This document shows positions 7,646 to 15,626 of a DNA stretch of 64,000 nt, piece after piece. The DNA is taken from contig NC_018025.1 in assembly GCF_000266945.1 (NCBI RefSeq), forward strand, positions 4,964,001-5,028,000, written 5' to 3'. The notes below the pieces were generated by a model. It made no database searches. It saw nothing but the letters and a program-made list of their open reading frames with translations, and had not been told where the DNA came from. The position numbers and the translations under genes are program-made. Numbering within the stretch: the first letter of the stretch is position 1; every line of letters starts with the position of its first letter. This stretch comes from Desulfomonile tiedjei DSM 6799 (GTDB taxonomy: Bacteria; Desulfobacterota; Desulfomonilia; Desulfomonilales; Desulfomonilaceae).

Positions 7646-8239
7646 ATGCGGGTCACAGGAAAAACGACAGTCGGGATTCTATTCCTCATGCTTCTTTATT
7701 GCGGACACACGTGGGCTGAAGTCTCTGGTGCCTTACTGTATCGTCCAGGTGAGTTGAAGCCGCGAGACAGTGACCTGACCCTCAAGGTAGGGGATCGTGC
7801 ACCGGATTTCACCCTGCCGAGCCTTAGTGGGGACAAAGTTTCACTGAATCAGTTTTTGGGAAAGAACAATGTGGTGCTGTCCTTCGTTCCCGCAGCCTGG
7901 ACACCGGTTTGCTCCCAGCAATGGCCCGGGTACAATCTTGCCAAGGATTTTTTTCTGGAGGCAAATGCTGTCTTGTTGGGAATTTCCGTGGACAACATTC
8001 CGACGCTTAGCGCCTGGTGCGGTCAAATGGGCAACCTGTGGTTCCCTGTCCTTTCGGATTTTTGGCCTCACGGCGCTGTTGCTAAGAGCTACGGGATTCT
8101 GAGGTCGGACGGGACATCGGAACGAGCGCTTTTCGTCATAGATAAGACCGGGATAATTCGTTACATCGATGTTCACGATATCAATAAGATGCCACGACTG
8201 GAAGATCTTGTCCGTGAACTGTCGAAGCTGCCGAAATGA
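7646..8239 (+). CDS. Exported peroxiredoxin (AhpC/TSA family)
   Basis: A 197-aa thioredoxin-fold peroxidase with a signal peptide ending near T-W-A-E. The peroxidatic cysteine is in W-T-P-V-C-S-Q-Q-W; a second cysteine (A-W-C-G-Q) is a candidate resolving residue. V-G-D-R-A-P-D-F-T-L-P-S and the C-terminal F-V-I-D-K-T-G-I-I-R-Y are typical of the AhpC/TSA core. ATG 7646 is preferred to the adjacent TTG at 7643. It is flanked by an exported thioredoxin-like protein and an octaheme cytochrome, so electrons for peroxide removal could come from either. This periplasmic location is unusual for the family. Confidence 0.88.
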   Translation: MRVTGKTTVGILFLMLLYCGHTWAEVSGALLYRPGELKPRDSDLTLKVGDRAPDFTLPSLSGDKVSLNQFLGKNNVVLSFVPAAWTPVCSQQWPGYNLAKDFFLEANAVLLGISVDNIPTLSAWCGQMGNLWFPVLSDFWPHGAVAKSYGILRSDGTSERALFVIDKTGIIRYIDVHDINKMPRLEDLVRELSKLPK

Positions 8240-8289
8240 GGCAAGCTTATGGACGCACACGAATTCGGTGCATGTGAGGAGTATGTACG

Positions 8290-9846
8290 ATGCCGATAAA
8301 CCGGTTAGACACGAATCGTATCTTTGCTCCGCAATCTGCGACAGCTGTCTTCGCTTTGATCCTAATTGCCTTTTCGTGCCCCATTTCGGCGAGCGAAGCG
8401 CCTGTGAGCGAGGCCACCCAGGAGTGCATTGATTGCCACGCGACGTTTGCACCGGCAATGATAGCGGATTGGAAAAAGAGCCTGCACGCAAAGACCACCC
8501 CAGCCGCGGCGAGAAAAAAACCTGAACTGGAAAGACGCGTTTCTTCGCCGAACATCCCTGAACAGCTTGCAGGAGTAGCAGTGGGCTGTGCGGAATGTCA
8601 CAGCTTGAACCCTGCCGCTCACAAGGACACATTCGATCATAACGATAAGAAAGTGCACTTGACGGTCACGCCCAATGACTGCGCTGTGTGTCATGCTGAG
8701 GAGTCGCAACAATTCGATCAGAATCTCATGTCTCACGCATGGGGAAATCTCACGAAAAACTCTGTTTTTTCCAGTTTGATGAATGCAGTCAACGGATTGC
8801 AGTCAGTTCACGGCCTTAAATCGACGTTGATCGCTCCGGATCAAAAATCTCAGGACGATTCCTGTTTGCAGTGTCACGGAACAGAAGTTCAAGTGAAAGG
8901 ATTGCAGACCCGCGAGACCGACCAGGGTACGTTTGATTTCCCCGTGCTCACAGGCTGGCCCAATCAGGGCGTTGGAAGAATTAACCCTGACGGATCCAAA
9001 GGTTCCTGTTCCGCATGCCACAACCGCCATCAGTTCGCAATTGAGATTGCAAGAAGTCCCGGTACGTGCGCTCAATGCCATAAGGGTCCGGATGTCCCTG
9101 CATACAAAGTGTATTCGGTGAGCAAGCATGGCGCGCTCTATTCAGCTCTTGCAAAGGAATGGAATTTCAAGAGCGTGCCGTGGCGAGTGGGGGAAGATTT
9201 CACTGCGCCAACGTGTGCGACCTGTCACGCGAGTCTTTTGACATCGCCGGATGGCGACGTGATAGCGAAAAGAACTCACCGCATGAATGACCGTATTCCC
9301 TGGAGGTTATTCGGATTGATCTACTCTCATGCTCATCCGAAATCTCCGGACACTTCAATTATTAAGAACAAAAACGGACTTCCTCTTCCCACGACGCTCA
9401 CGGGAGAGTCGGCGAAGGAATATCTCATCAATGACGAGGAAATTGCCGCCCGGCAGAAGACGATGCAGGAGGTCTGCAAATCTTGTCACACAACGGATTG
9501 GGTGGACGGCCACTGGGATCTATTCCAGAATTCCCGCAAGACTTCTGATGCAATGGTCCTCTCGGCCACCGAAATCATGAGAACGGCCTGGGATAAAAAG
9601 CTTGCAGACAACAGCAATCTGTTCGATGAAGCGATTGAAAAAAAGTGGATCGAGCAATGGTTATTTCATGCCAATTCAGTGCGACTGTCATCTGCAATGC
9701 TTGGCGCGGATTACGGTGTCTTCGACGGCGGTCGGTGGAGCTTATCCAAAAACATTCAAGATATGCTGGATTACATGAAGTTTCTCATGAAACCGGGTGC
9801 CACCGAAGGGGCTGAACAGCCTCGACAAAAACCTAAACAGAGGTGA
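8290..9846 (+). CDS. Octaheme c-type cytochrome, hydroxylamine-oxidoreductase-like
   Basis: An exported 518-aa protein with eight C-x-x-C-H sites near residues 46, 100, 131, 192, 240, 260, 309 and 396, after a signal peptide ending near P-I-S-A-S. Heme number and order, P-T-C-A-T-C-H followed by a T-H-R-M-N-D-R-I-P-W block, and S-A-M-L-G-A-D-Y (about 468-475) fit the HAO/octaheme reductase family. Members oxidise hydroxylamine or reduce nitrite/hydroxylamine; the direction cannot be told from sequence, and I cannot confirm the cross-linking tyrosine of true HAO. Its place behind exported thioredoxin and peroxiredoxin genes, and 3 bp before a rubredoxin-like gene, suggests a role against reactive oxygen or nitrogen species. 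Confidence 0.88.
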   Translation: MPINRLDTNRIFAPQSATAVFALILIAFSCPISASEAPVSEATQECIDCHATFAPAMIADWKKSLHAKTTPAAARKKPELERRVSSPNIPEQLAGVAVGCAECHSLNPAAHKDTFDHNDKKVHLTVTPNDCAVCHAEESQQFDQNLMSHAWGNLTKNSVFSSLMNAVNGLQSVHGLKSTLIAPDQKSQDDSCLQCHGTEVQVKGLQTRETDQGTFDFPVLTGWPNQGVGRINPDGSKGSCSACHNRHQFAIEIARSPGTCAQCHKGPDVPAYKVYSVSKHGALYSALAKEWNFKSVPWRVGEDFTAPTCATCHASLLTSPDGDVIAKRTHRMNDRIPWRLFGLIYSHAHPKSPDTSIIKNKNGLPLPTTLTGESAKEYLINDEEIAARQKTMQEVCKSCHTTDWVDGHWDLFQNSRKTSDAMVLSATEIMRTAWDKKLADNSNLFDEAIEKKWIEQWLFHANSVRLSSAMLGADYGVFDGGRWSLSKNIQDMLDYMKFLMKPGATEGAEQPRQKPKQR

Positions 9847-9849
9847 ATC

Positions 9850-10026
9850 ATGGACAAGAATACCTGGAAATGTTCGAATTGCGGCTACACCTTCGACACC
9901 GATGCAACCGCAAATCCTCCGGAAACGTGCCCTTCGTGCCGCACTAAATGCGAATTCCTTAACGTGACCTGTTATATCCCGGAATGCGGAATGAGCGGCC
10001 AGGATCCACGACTCGGATCGAAATAG
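9850..10026 (+). CDS. Small rubredoxin-like zinc/iron protein (58 aa)
   Basis: The short gene starts 3 bp after the octaheme cytochrome stop. It encodes W-K-C-S-N-C-G-Y near the N-terminus and C-P-S-C, giving the two CX2C knuckles of a rubredoxin, followed by a tail with three more cysteines ([12 protein letters not shown]) and D-P-R-L-G. The tail is not part of classical rubredoxin. Whether it binds Fe, Zn or an extra cluster is unknown. No signal peptide is present, so it should stay in the cytoplasm although its neighbour is exported. Tight coupling to the cytochrome gene supports it being real. Confidence 0.8.
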   Translation: MDKNTWKCSNCGYTFDTDATANPPETCPSCRTKCEFLNVTCYIPECGMSGQDPRLGSK

Positions 10027-10056
10027 TGTTTTGGCAGGACGTAAACGCGAAAACGT

Positions 10057-10247
10057 TATAAAACAAGTATATAAACAGTGTCCAATTGCGAAAAGCATTT
10101 CTCGGCAATTGGCAGGTGCCGTGCCTCCGTGCCGACACATTTTTCAAATGCAAATCAACCGGTTCGGGCCTGCAGGGACGCCGGGCCCCTACCGATCATT
10201 GAAAACACTGTGTGTTCAAAAGGTCAGAAATTATGTCACCTGCTATA
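10057..10247. repeat. MITE-like element, family A copy 1
   Basis: A 191-bp non-coding repeat, left end TATAAAACAAG..., right end TGTCACCTGCTATA. It shares with 11943-12130 and 38794-38980 the blocks ATTGCGAAAAGC, GTGCCTCCGTGCC and CAAAAGGTCAGAAATT. Its left end is the most diverged of the three copies. It lies between the rubredoxin-like and DsrE-like genes. Confidence 0.75.
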
Positions 10248-10311
10248 AGACTCATGCCGCGGGAAGGCCGGAGTCATCTTCTCTCGGTTCGTAATGATAA
10301 AGGAGATTTCT

Positions 10312-10659
10312 GTGAACAAGATCGCGCTGTTTGCTTTTAGAGGCGACCCCGTCTGTTTTGTGCATGTTCTCCTGAATGCTTTAGACATGCACGCGAAGGA
10401 ATATGATGTGAAGATCGTCCTGGAAGGTGAAGCGACAAAGCTGGTCCCTGAGCTGGCTCAGCAAGGCAACCCTCTCTTCAATCTTTATTCCAAAGTAAAA
10501 GAACTTGGCCTTGTCGATGCCGTGTGCAGGGCTTGTTCATCCAAAATGGGGGTGCTCAAGGATGTTGAGGCTCAGGGGCTTCCGATTTCCGATGAAATGT
10601 CCGGTCATCCGAGTATGGCTCGGTACAAGAGTGCAGGGCACGAGATACTGACATTCTGA
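10312..10659 (+). CDS. DsrE/DsrF-like family protein
   Basis: A 115-aa cytoplasmic protein of the DsrE-like alpha/beta fold. Strand I-A-L-F-A-F-R-G-D, helix H-V-L-L-N-A-L-D-M, strand V-K-I-V-L-E-G-E-A, then C-R-A-C-S-S-K-M-G and the G-H-P-S-M end are the recognisable parts. Relatives bind persulfide or other small thiol groups; the C-R-A-C pair could serve that role (inference). GTG at 10312 is chosen over ATG 10294 because AGGAG at 10301-10305 is 6 nt upstream of it and inside the longer frame. It stands between redox genes of the defence island, with no dsr genes visible. Confidence 0.8.
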   Translation: MNKIALFAFRGDPVCFVHVLLNALDMHAKEYDVKIVLEGEATKLVPELAQQGNPLFNLYSKVKELGLVDAVCRACSSKMGVLKDVEAQGLPISDEMSGHPSMARYKSAGHEILTF

Positions 10660-10734
10660 ATAGCAGCTTTTCGCATTGTTTAATCTTGGCAAGTTCCATG
10701 GCGACTTGCTTCAGTCTCCATCGAGTAACAGGAA

Positions 10735-11331
10735 ATGAAAGTTCTCGGAATTTACGGTAGCCCGCGTAAATGTGGTAATAGCGATATTCTGCTGGATGAA
10801 GCTCTCAAAGGAGCCGAATCTGCCGGAGCGGACGTATCCACTGTCTATTGCAGCGACGTGACTGTATCGGGGTGCCTTGAATGCGGCGGATGTGACGAGA
10901 CCGGTGAATGCGTGGTGGATGACGATATGCAATCGATCTACCCCAAGCTGGTGGAAGCGGATGTGATTTTTCTCAGCACGCCGATCTTCTTTTATGGGCC
11001 CACTGCCCAGGCGAAAGCTGTCATCGACCGGTCCCAGGCTCTCTGGTGCAGGCGGATGCTCGAGAAAAAACCCGAAGACCACAAGAAATATGCAAGTGGT
11101 AGAGGATATCTCATTGCCGTCGGTGCGACCAAAGGAGCAAACCTCTTTGAGGGCATCCAGCTTGTGGCCAAATACTTCTACGACGCTCTTGACATGAGTT
11201 ATGAAGGAGGCCTGTTTGTCAGATCTGTTGAAAAAAAAGGTGATATCAACAATTTTCCTGAGTATCTCAAACAGGCATTCGACTTGGGAGTGACAGCAGT
11301 CAGTTCCGGTAGACGAGCAGATCGAGATTAG
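10735..11331 (+). CDS. Iron-sulfur flavoprotein (NADPH-dependent FMN reductase family)
   Basis: A 198-aa flavodoxin-like protein. The FMN phosphate loop is G-S-P-R-K-C-G-N-S. C-L-E-C-G-G-C-D-E-T-G-E-C provides the compact CX2CX2CX5C motif that binds a 4Fe-4S cluster in Isf proteins of methanogens and anaerobes; P-I-F-F-Y-G-P-T is the second FMN loop. Isf proteins carry electrons from ferredoxin and have been linked to oxygen and peroxide reduction, which fits the neighbourhood. ATG 10735 follows AACAGGAA. It is followed by a palindrome-rich spacer rather than directly by the next gene. Confidence 0.9.
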   Translation: MKVLGIYGSPRKCGNSDILLDEALKGAESAGADVSTVYCSDVTVSGCLECGGCDETGECVVDDDMQSIYPKLVEADVIFLSTPIFFYGPTAQAKAVIDRSQALWCRRMLEKKPEDHKKYASGRGYLIAVGATKGANLFEGIQLVAKYFYDALDMSYEGGLFVRSVEKKGDINNFPEYLKQAFDLGVTAVSSGRRADRD

Positions 11332-11339
11332 ATCGATTC

Positions 11340-11551
11340 AATTGCCTGAGATAAGGCAATTTCAGAGGGGATTCATCCTCATAGGTTCTAACTTTTCTGC
11401 AATTCTTTGTCCCGCAGGGACTAAAGAAAATAGCCCGGTAATTCATTGCCGGGAATTTGTGTATCAGCCGTCCCTCCGGGACTTGAAAATCATTAGGTTT
11501 TTCTTAACCGGCGATGAATCGCCGGCCTATTGTCAGTTGTTCCTCCGGAAC
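11340..11551. repeat. Array of short palindromes
   Basis: At least six hairpins lie within ~210 bp: AATTGCC/GGCAATT (11340-11361), GTCCC-GCA-GGGAC (11409-11421), a 9-bp stem CCCGGTAAT/ATTGCCGGG (11434-11453), GTCCC-TCC-GGGAC (11470-11482), CCGGCGAT-GA-ATCGCCGG (11508-11525) and GTTCC-TCC-GGAAC (11539-11551). Tri-loop and 2-nt-loop types alternate. No open frame is supported. It could be a structured RNA or a REP-like element; the sequence alone does not decide. Confidence 0.7.
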
Positions 11552-11627
11552 AAACGACCAAAAACACGCTAAGTCAGCGCTTATGGGACTCTCCCTGATT
11601 TGAATTCATATGAGAAAGGCAGGAAAC

Positions 11628-11783
11628 ATGAAGTACGTATGTCAAGTATGTGGTTATGTGTACGATCCAGCAGAAGGAGATCCGGATAATGGAGTAGCTG
11701 CCGGTACTGAATTTGCCGATCTCCCCGCTGAATGGGTTTGCCCTGTGTGCGGAGCCGACAAAGACAGTTTTTCACCGGAATAG
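11628..11783 (+). CDS. rub: Rubredoxin
   Basis: A classical 51-aa rubredoxin: [17 protein letters not shown] at the start and [11 protein letters not shown] near the end, with CX2C spacing at both sites. ATG 11628 is preceded by AGGAAAC; the in-frame ATG at 11610 would add a non-conserved six residues. It precedes the A-type flavoprotein gene on the same strand, as in the rub-roo pair of Desulfovibrio where rubredoxin donates electrons to the oxygen reductase. Here a 188-bp repeat element separates the two genes. Confidence 0.94.
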   Translation: MKYVCQVCGYVYDPAEGDPDNGVAAGTEFADLPAEWVCPVCGADKDSFSPE

Positions 11784-11942
11784 TCTTGAAAGCACAGTAA
11801 AGCTGCCGGGGTTCCCGGCAGGCCTCTCCTCTACGGGTATCTATCCGGAACTGCTGGAGGATGCAACAGATTTCTTTGTTCTGTGTCTCGGTAAAAAAAG
11901 ATGAAAACGGCGAATGCGTACCGACAACTGAAGACGGGATTA

Positions 11943-12130
11943 TATAGCAAATGTCAGAATTTTTGTCCGATTGCGAAAAGCGCTTCTCGAAAATTGGTGG
12001 GTGCCGGCCTCCGTGCCGGCACATTTTCCAGGACAAATCGACCAGTTCGGCTCGGCAGGGATGCCGGACCCTATCGTTTCTTATAAAGGGTAAGGTGTTC
12101 AAAAGGTCAGAAATTTTGTCAACTGCTATA
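11943..12130. repeat. MITE-like element, family A copy 2
   Basis: A 188-bp repeat with terminal inverted repeats of about 26 bp: left TATAGCAAATGTCAGAATTT, right end (other strand) TATAGCAGTTGACAAAATTT. The centre is the palindrome GTGCCGGCCTCCGTGCCGGCAC. If the outer TA pairs are target duplications this resembles IS630/Tc1-type insertions (inference). It sits between rubredoxin and its likely partner flavoprotein. Confidence 0.8.
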
Positions 12131-12176
12131 ACCGTCCAACCTATTTGATCTTGTATAACACGACGGAGGATTGGAA

Positions 12177-13382
12177 TTGCGAATCAACATCGAAATCAAA
12201 CCCGGAATTCATTGGGTTGGTGCCGTCGATTGGAATGTCCGCGATTTTCATGGATATTCAACCAAGAAAGGCACGACATACAATGCCTATCTTGCCATCG
12301 ACGACAAAGTAACGCTGTTCGACACGGTTAAAGGTTCTTTCAAGAACGATTTGCTGCATTGCATTTACAAAGTAATCGACCCGAGCAAAATCGATTATCT
12401 CGTGATCAATCATGTGGAACCCGACCATTCGGGTTCTGTTGTGGAAATGGTCGACCTTATCAAACCGGAGAAGATCTTCTGTTCAGCGAGAGGCAAGAAA
12501 GCACTCCTGGACCATTATCATAAAGAAGACTGGCCGTATGAAGTAGTGTCAACCGGCCAGGAAATCAGTCTGGGCAAACGGACGGTGCAGTTCATCGAAA
12601 CACGCATGCTTCACTGGCCGGATAGCATGTTTTCCTACCTGAAAGAAGATGCTCTGCTCATCAGCAGCGATGCCTTCGGTCAGCATTGGGCTACAAGCGA
12701 GCGATTCAACGATGAAGTCGATACAGGCGAGCTCATGGCTCATGCCACAAAGTATTATGCAAATATTTTGCTGCCGTACAGCGGGCTCATTCAGAAGCTC
12801 ATCGCCGATGTGGGGAAATTGGGACTGAAACTGGACATGATTGCTCCGGATCATGGCCTGATCTGGCGGAAAGACCCGCTCCAGATAGTGCAGGCATATG
12901 ATGTGTGGAGCAAACAGATCCCAAAACGCAAGGCGCTTGTCATATATGACAGTATGTGGAACAGCACCCAGACCATGGCCAAAGCGATTACCGACGGTCT
13001 GGTGGAGAGTGGCATACATACCCAGCTTCTGGATCTACGCTGCAATCATCGCAGTGACGTGATGACCGAAGTCTTGGACGCAAAAGCGGTTATTCTGGGA
13101 TCGTCTACACTCAACAACGGCATGCTGCCAAAGATGGCTGATATGGTCTGTTATATGAAGGGGTTGAGACCCGCCAGCAAGATAGGAGCCGCCTTCGGCT
13201 CTTACGGCTGGAGCGGGGAATCGGTGAAACTGCTGAATGCGGCCTTGGAAGACATGAAGATGAAGATCGCTCATCCGGGCGTGAGTCTGCAGTTTGTCCC
13301 ACGGCACGAAGATCTGAAGAAATGTGTCGACCTCGGTAGACAGATCGCAGTTGCCATAAACGAGGAAGTGAAAGCGGGCTGA
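12177..13382 (+). CDS. fprA: A-type flavoprotein / rubredoxin:oxygen oxidoreductase
   Basis: A ~401-aa enzyme with an N-terminal metallo-beta-lactamase-like diiron domain (H-V-E-P-D-H-S-G-S, later D-H-G-L-I-W) and a C-terminal flavodoxin domain (Y-D-S-M-W-N-S-T-Q-T-M from about residue 260). It reduces O2 to water, or NO to N2O, in the cytoplasm using rubredoxin. No extra rubredoxin or NADH-oxidase module is attached, so it is the two-domain class and needs a separate donor; the rubredoxin at 11628 is the obvious one. TTG 12177 has GGAGG at 12165-12169, 7 nt upstream; the adjacent TTG 12171 is too close to that site. Confidence 0.94.
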   Translation: MRINIEIKPGIHWVGAVDWNVRDFHGYSTKKGTTYNAYLAIDDKVTLFDTVKGSFKNDLLHCIYKVIDPSKIDYLVINHVEPDHSGSVVEMVDLIKPEKIFCSARGKKALLDHYHKEDWPYEVVSTGQEISLGKRTVQFIETRMLHWPDSMFSYLKEDALLISSDAFGQHWATSERFNDEVDTGELMAHATKYYANILLPYSGLIQKLIADVGKLGLKLDMIAPDHGLIWRKDPLQIVQAYDVWSKQIPKRKALVIYDSMWNSTQTMAKAITDGLVESGIHTQLLDLRCNHRSDVMTEVLDAKAVILGSSTLNNGMLPKMADMVCYMKGLRPASKIGAAFGSYGWSGESVKLLNAALEDMKMKIAHPGVSLQFVPRHEDLKKCVDLGRQIAVAINEEVKAG

Positions 13383-13503
13383 TTCGTCCCCCCATGACGA
13401 GCTATCCTCTGATTGCTTTGATTGGCTCATCACAGCTCTTGGCAGGACGAATCGAACAACAAGTGCTTTTGTCCAACCGAACGAATACAGAGGAAGGGAA
13501 ATC

Positions 13504-14205
13504 GTGGAAGACAGTGCACCCGGTCTCAGAAGACTGAAGAAAATTGTCCTGGAAAAGCTTCAGGCTGACGATTTTGTCGCGAGCTTGGGCGAACTCTTGC
13601 AGCTTCAACTCAAGCAGGTCACCAATTCCCTTTTTGCTTTCCTCATGCATTCGGACGAAAGAGTGAGATGGCGGGCAATAACCGCAATGGGTGCGGTCAT
13701 TGCACAATTGGCAGAAACCGACAGGGAATTCTGCAGGGTGATAATGCGCCGACTCATGTGGAGTCTCAATGACGAATCCGGCGGGATCGGGTGGGGAGCG
13801 CCGGAAACAATGGCAGAGATTATGGCCCAACATGACGGTCTCGCGGGCGAGTACAACCGAGTTTTTGTATCTTATCTGAATCCGAGCGGAAATTTCCTCG
13901 AGTACGAAGCCCTACAAAGGGGGTTGCTCTGGGGAACGGTGAGACTCTCCCTCGTCAGACCGGACACCATCCTCGAAGCGGGAAATCATCTCTGCTTGTA
14001 CATGGAATCGAACGATCCTATAATCAAAGGCTGTGCTGCGTGGGCTGCCGGTTTGCTTCGGGCGAGAGAGTGTGTGCACGCTCTTCGTTTATTGGCGGAA
14101 GACCCTTCGGAATTCCGGGTGTATCTGGATGACCGTTTTTTCACGCATTCCGTGGGGGAGCGGGCAAGACGTAGTTTGTCGCTGTTGTCAACTTCACAAA
14201 CCTGA
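13504..14205 (+). CDS. HEAT-repeat protein, DVU0298-like
   Basis: A 233-aa soluble helical protein. Repeated amphipathic helices (V-R-W-R-A-I-T-A-M-G, G-C-A-A-W-A-A-G-L-L-R, V-H-A-L-R-L-L-A-E-D) show HEAT repeats, and G-G-I-G-W-G-A-P-E-T-M-A-E-I is the block I associate with the DVU0298-type family of sulfate reducers. Molecular function is unknown. GTG 13504 follows GGAAGGG. It lies between the flavoprotein and cytochrome bd genes, so it may belong to the oxygen response, but no catalytic residues are seen. Confidence 0.8.
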   Translation: MEDSAPGLRRLKKIVLEKLQADDFVASLGELLQLQLKQVTNSLFAFLMHSDERVRWRAITAMGAVIAQLAETDREFCRVIMRRLMWSLNDESGGIGWGAPETMAEIMAQHDGLAGEYNRVFVSYLNPSGNFLEYEALQRGLLWGTVRLSLVRPDTILEAGNHLCLYMESNDPIIKGCAAWAAGLLRARECVHALRLLAEDPSEFRVYLDDRFFTHSVGERARRSLSLLSTSQT

Positions 14206-14292
14206 ATTTCTGACAGTTTTTCGAATTCACAGAGGGATCGTAGTATTGTTTGGCTGAGAACACATTAACAGCAGACAACAGGAGAATTGGGC

Positions 14293-15606
14293 ATGGATGT
14301 TCTTATGTTATCGCGTTTGCAGTTCGCTGCTGCCACAATGTTCCACTTCATCTTCGTTCCGCTGAGTCTTGGTTTGGCCCTGCTGATTGCAGTCATGGAA
14401 ACCATCTATGTGCGGACCGGTGATGAAGAATACAAAAACATGGCGAAATTCTGGGGGAAGATATTTCTTGTTAATTTTGGCGTGGGCGTAGTGACGGGAA
14501 TAACCCTGGAATTTCAGTTCGGGACCAACTGGTCCGGGTATTCCAAATACGTGGGAGACATTTTCGGGTCGCTCCTCGCCATAGAAGCGACTACCTCTTT
14601 CTTCCTTGAATCCACATTCATAGCAATATGGCTTTTCGGTTGGAAAAAATTGAGCCCGAAAGTTCATGCATTGTGCATTTGGCTTGTAGCGATTGCTTCT
14701 TCTGCATCTGCCTACTGGATTCTTGCAGCCAATGCATGGATGCAGCACCCTGTGGGATACGTTATTCAAGGGGGACGTGCCGAACTGACCGACTTCTGGG
14801 CGGTTATGAGCCAGCCCTTCGCGATTTTCACGTTTCTCCATACTGTTATGGCGGGGTACCTTGTTGGAGCATTTTTCGTGATGGGGGTCAGTGCATATCA
14901 TTTGCTGAGGAATAGTCACACGTCCTTCTTCACCAAATCCTTCAAATTGGCCATGTTGTTCGGCCTGATATTTTCCCTGGGCGTAGTCGCTATCGGAGAT
15001 CTTCATGGAAAAGAAGTAGCCGCAAAGCAGCCGATCAAAGTCGCTGCTATGGAAGCACAATGGGAAACGCAACGTGCAGTGCCTTTTTCCATGATGGTGA
15101 TACCTGATGAGAAAAACGAGCGCAACTATGTCGAAGCGATACAGATACCGAAGTTTATGAGCTGGCTGGTTTTCGGTGATTGGAATGCAGAGTTCAAGGG
15201 TCTTAAGGAATGGCCGAAGGAGGAGAGACCTCCTGTGACGCTTGTGTTTGTTTCCTTCAGGCTCATGGTCGGGCTCGGCTTTCTCTTCATTGCCCTTTCT
15301 CTTATTGGTTGGGTGCTACGGGATAGACTGCAATCCAGTCCGCTGTATTTGCTGATAATGATGTGGTCGGTTCCCTTACCGTTCATTGCGTCGCAGCTTG
15401 GCTGGATGGTGACGGAAGTCGGCCGCCAACCCTGGATTGTGTATGGTGTGATGAAGACGAGTAATGCCGTATCTACTCTGGCTACCAGTCAGGTTGCAAT
15501 ATCTCTTGCTGCGTTTGTTGTCTTGTACTCGCTCCTGGGATTGGCAGCGTTCGTTATCATGATCAAGATCGCCAAGAAAGGCCCTGAAGCGCCCGGGCTT
15601 GCATGA
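14293..15606 (+). CDS. cydA: Cytochrome bd oxidase subunit I
   Basis: Quinol-oxidising, oxygen-reducing membrane subunit (437 aa, about nine membrane helices). Visible are F-H-F-I-F-V-P-L-S-L-G at the N-terminus (heme-ligand histidine), V-T-G-I-T-L-E-F-Q-F-G-T-N-W and the C-terminal G-R-Q-P-W-I-V-Y-G. The region between helices VI and VII is short, placing it with the short-Q-loop (CIO-like) group rather than E. coli CydA. ATG 14293 is preceded by AGGAG at 14280-14284, better spaced than TTG 14287. It is followed after ~20 bp by cydB. In an anaerobe the enzyme mainly removes oxygen. Confidence 0.97.
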   Translation: MDVLMLSRLQFAAATMFHFIFVPLSLGLALLIAVMETIYVRTGDEEYKNMAKFWGKIFLVNFGVGVVTGITLEFQFGTNWSGYSKYVGDIFGSLLAIEATTSFFLESTFIAIWLFGWKKLSPKVHALCIWLVAIASSASAYWILAANAWMQHPVGYVIQGGRAELTDFWAVMSQPFAIFTFLHTVMAGYLVGAFFVMGVSAYHLLRNSHTSFFTKSFKLAMLFGLIFSLGVVAIGDLHGKEVAAKQPIKVAAMEAQWETQRAVPFSMMVIPDEKNERNYVEAIQIPKFMSWLVFGDWNAEFKGLKEWPKEERPPVTLVFVSFRLMVGLGFLFIALSLIGWVLRDRLQSSPLYLLIMMWSVPLPFIASQLGWMVTEVGRQPWIVYGVMKTSNAVSTLATSQVAISLAAFVVLYSLLGLAAFVIMIKIAKKGPEAPGLA

Positions 15607-15626
15607 TGCAAATTGGAGGTTGAGCC

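Noticed and set aside
7841-8632. 263-codon minus-strand frame across peroxiredoxin and cytochrome starts
   Set aside because: Antisense to two well-supported genes; no family resemblance.
11951-12148. 65-codon frame similar to one at 38731-38973 on the other strand
   Set aside because: Similarity is due to both being family A repeat copies; the shared peptide is a by-product of the repeat, with no ribosome binding site.
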